From the NCBI GenBank assembly GCA_026708165.1, contig JAPOVO010000240.1, forward strand, positions 1 through 8,527: a DNA stretch of 8,527 nucleotides, given 5' to 3'. The position numbers were made by a program, and so were the translations under genes. Position 1 is the stretch's first letter; the number at the start of each line of letters is the position of its first letter. The DNA comes from Chloroflexota bacterium (GTDB lineage: Bacteria; Chloroflexota; UBA11872; VXNJ01). The notes beneath the pieces were generated by a model. It ran no database searches, was not told the DNA's origin, and worked only from the letters and a program-made list of their open reading frames with translations. Shown in pieces: positions 7,390 through 8,527 of this stretch.

Positions 7390-7564
7390 CAGATCGACCC
7401 CTACTCTGTTACCAGAGCTGAAAAGAAGGGCACCATGGTTGACGGGATTGTAGTCCGGAGAAGATGACAGGCGTGGTGCCGGGAAGACCTCGGTAGGTCA
7501 TGCCCCCCGAAGACTGTCGGTTATCCTACCGGCGAGGCGCGGTTTTCGAGCGGTTCTTTGTGCA
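7390..7564. promoter_or_regulatory. Divergent intergenic region with an inverted repeat
   Basis: This 175-base gap must hold the promoters of the minus-strand glycosidase-like gene and the plus-strand DUF3179 gene. I find no strong sigma-70 pair: TTGACG (7439-7444) lacks a good -10, and TATCCT (7522-7527) lacks a -35. CGGTAGG (7491-7497) and CCTACCG (7525-7531) form a 7-bp inverted repeat spaced by 27 bases, about 35-75 bases before the DUF3179 start. This could be a protein-binding dyad or a leader hairpin. The DUF3179 ATG has no clear Shine-Dalgarno sequence. Confidence 0.4.
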
Positions 7565-8527
7565 ATGCGTTTCCTGAAGTACGTTTCTGTTGTCGTCGCG
7601 CTCTTGGTACTTGCGAGCGCGACTGCCGTAGCGAGCCTCCTCACGCGCGGTGACACCGCTGATATTGCCGAGGATTCCCAACACGGTTCTGTTCAGCAGG
7701 AGGTAGTTAGCCCCCATGACCTCATCTTGCCCGTATATGAACCCGAATTCGTGCCTTACGCGCAGTCGAATCTCGACCCTGCGGACGTCGTAATAGCTCT
7801 GTCAATTGATGGTGACAGTCGAGCCTACCCAGTGCGGATTTTGAACCACCGTGAGATGGTCAATGACGTTGTGGGCGGCGTACCGGTCGTCGTCTCCTGG
7901 TGACCGGCCTGCTATACCGGTCTCGTGCATGACCGGCGAGTCGGCGGCGAAACTTTGGTCTTTGGGAATCGGGTACGTCTATACAACATGAATATGACCT
8001 GGTTCGACCACGAGACCGAGAGTACATGGACCCAACTGGGAGGCAAAGCCCTAGACGGACCGTACGAGGGGGCGAAGCTGAAGCAGGTACCTGCGTACAC
8101 CGGTGCCGTCCAACCCTGGCTTGACACCCATCCCGAAACGAAGGTTTTGGTTGTGCCTAACGCAAGCTACGGCGTAGCGGAGCGGCTAAAGGACGATTTT
8201 GTCATCGGAGTGCGCCTAGATGGAGCTGCTGCCTTCGATTATCGAGCTTCCGCCGTCGAGACCGTTGTCAATCACTTCGCCGGCACCAGGCCGGTGCTGG
8301 TTTACGTAGACAGTGAAACCCAAGCCGTCCGGGTATTCGAGCGTGAGGTTGAGGGACGAGTGCTCCGCTTTCGGTGGGAGGAATCCCGGCTTGCAGACAG
8401 CGAGACGGGATCGATCTGGGATCCGATGAGCGGATGGGGGCTAGCTGGCCCGCTCAAGGACAAACGCCTACAACCGGTGCCTTATACCCTGGCCTACAAC
8501 TGGGCTTGGGGACTCTTCTTTGAAGAC
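7565..8527 (+). CDS. DUF3179 protein with in-frame UGA, predicted selenoprotein (3'-truncated)
   Basis: An ATG at 7565 opens a frame with a basic start (MRFLKY), a hydrophobic run VSVVVALLVLASATAVA (residues 7-23) and a possible AxA-type cleavage site, so it is exported or membrane-anchored. The DUF3179 domain begins near residue 74 (DVVIALSIDGDSRAYPVRIL, then NHREMVNDVVGGVPVVVSW). Codon 113 (7901-7903) is TGA. The same frame continues PACYTGLVHDRRVGGETLVF and MNMTWFDHETESTWTQLGGK with no further stop to base 8527 (321 codons visible). DUF3179 proteins usually read TYCPLCGTGIVFDR here, so the UGA falls on the first motif Cys and gives U113-P-A-C116. Cys116 is the only cysteine in the visible protein. 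A SECIS-like hairpin follows. Residues about 74-200 and 207-321 are two related halves. The function of DUF3179 is unknown; a thiol/selenol redox or metal role is inferred. If the UGA is a plain stop, this is a 112-aa fragment of a broken gene, which I think less likely. Confidence 0.85.
7883..7907 (+). promoter_or_regulatory. Hairpin covering the UGA codon
   Basis: CCGGTCGTCG (7883-7892) pairs with TGGTGACCGG (7898-7907), counting G-U pairs, giving 10 consecutive pairs around a UCUCC loop. The UGA at 7901-7903 lies in the 3' arm. The outer six pairs (CCGGUC/GACCGG) are all Watson-Crick, and the same arm pair recurs in the SECIS-like hairpin just downstream. Whether it affects decoding is unknown. 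Confidence 0.4.
7904..7947 (+). promoter_or_regulatory. Candidate bacterial SECIS element
   Basis: The upper stem CCGGTC (7917-7922) pairs perfectly with GACCGG (7931-7936) around the 8-nt loop UCGUGCAU, which contains GUG. The loop starts 19 nt after the UGA and the stem 13 nt after it, within the range of known bacterial selenocysteine insertion elements bound by SelB. A lower stem can form between CCGGCC (7904-7909) and GGCGG (7943-7947) with G7907 bulged, separated from the upper stem by an internal loop. The first loop G is at position 3, whereas bacterial consensus models prefer one of the first two positions, so the match is good but not perfect. Confidence 0.55.

Noticed and set aside
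7565..7903. A complete 112-aa hypothetical protein ending at TGA 7903
   Set aside because: The protein would stop in the middle of the DUF3179 motif, and the same frame continues with clear DUF3179 sequence for 208 codons without a stop, so recoding explains the data better than a natural end.
7901..7903. UGA read as tryptophan (alternative genetic code)
   Set aside because: The methyltransferase (2123-2125) and the oxidoreductase (3186-3188) end in TGA, tryptophans across all genes use TGG, and the family has Cys rather than Trp at this column.
7880..7960. Frameshift near the end of the first DUF3179 part
   Set aside because: The sequence before and after the TGA is in the same frame and matches the family continuously, so no indel is needed.
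1..8527. CRISPR array, tRNA, rRNA, transposase or integrase
   Set aside because: I saw no regularly spaced direct repeats, no tRNA-like cloverleaf and no mobile-element protein on either strand.

Overview
The window is dense, moderately GC-rich bacterial DNA. It holds six protein genes, one of them cut by each window edge, plus one doubtful small ORF. The families are a CaiB/BaiF CoA-transferase, a class I methyltransferase, a Gfo/Idh/MocA oxidoreductase, an alkaline-phosphatase-superfamily phosphodiesterase, a glycosyl-hydrolase-like TIM-barrel protein and a DUF3179 protein. This mix is typical of uncultivated heterotrophs such as SAR202-type Chloroflexota, Poribacteria or Latescibacterota. 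That placement is inference from gene content only; there is no rRNA or marker gene here.

Layout: positions 2-1102 (+) encode a family III CoA-transferase lacking its first few dozen residues. A short gap leads to a SAM-dependent methyltransferase (ending 2125, +), a Gfo/Idh/MocA oxidoreductase (2154-3188, +) and a large phosphodiesterase/phosphatase (3295-5169, +). These four lie head to tail and could be partly co-transcribed. A 423-base stretch (5170-5592) has no convincing gene; it contains a GAAA-loop hairpin, a perfect 16-bp palindrome and a weak TTG-started ORF. A glycosyl-hydrolase-like protein lies on the minus strand (5593-7389). It is divergent from the last gene, a secreted or membrane-anchored DUF3179 protein starting at 7565 (+) and running off the right edge.

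The standout is that last gene. Its frame is interrupted by one TGA at 7901-7903. This codon sits exactly where DUF3179 proteins carry the first cysteine of their CPxC-like motif (here W-[UGA]-P-A-C-Y-T-G). The same frame then stays open, with recognisable DUF3179 sequence, for 208 codons to the window end. A hairpin with a 6-bp upper stem and an 8-nt loop begins 13 nt after the UGA, at the spacing expected of a bacterial SECIS element. TGA is used as an ordinary stop by two other genes here, so a genome-wide code change is unlikely. The simplest reading is a selenocysteine-containing DUF3179 protein with a U-x-x-C redox motif. A nonsense mutation or a base-call error remains possible. The protein also shows an internal duplication in which the second copy has lost the U/C pair.

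The other genes look like accessory catabolism: CoA-ester handling, sugar or polyol oxidation, phospho- or sulfo-ester hydrolysis and carbohydrate processing. Nothing in the sequence ties them into one defined pathway.
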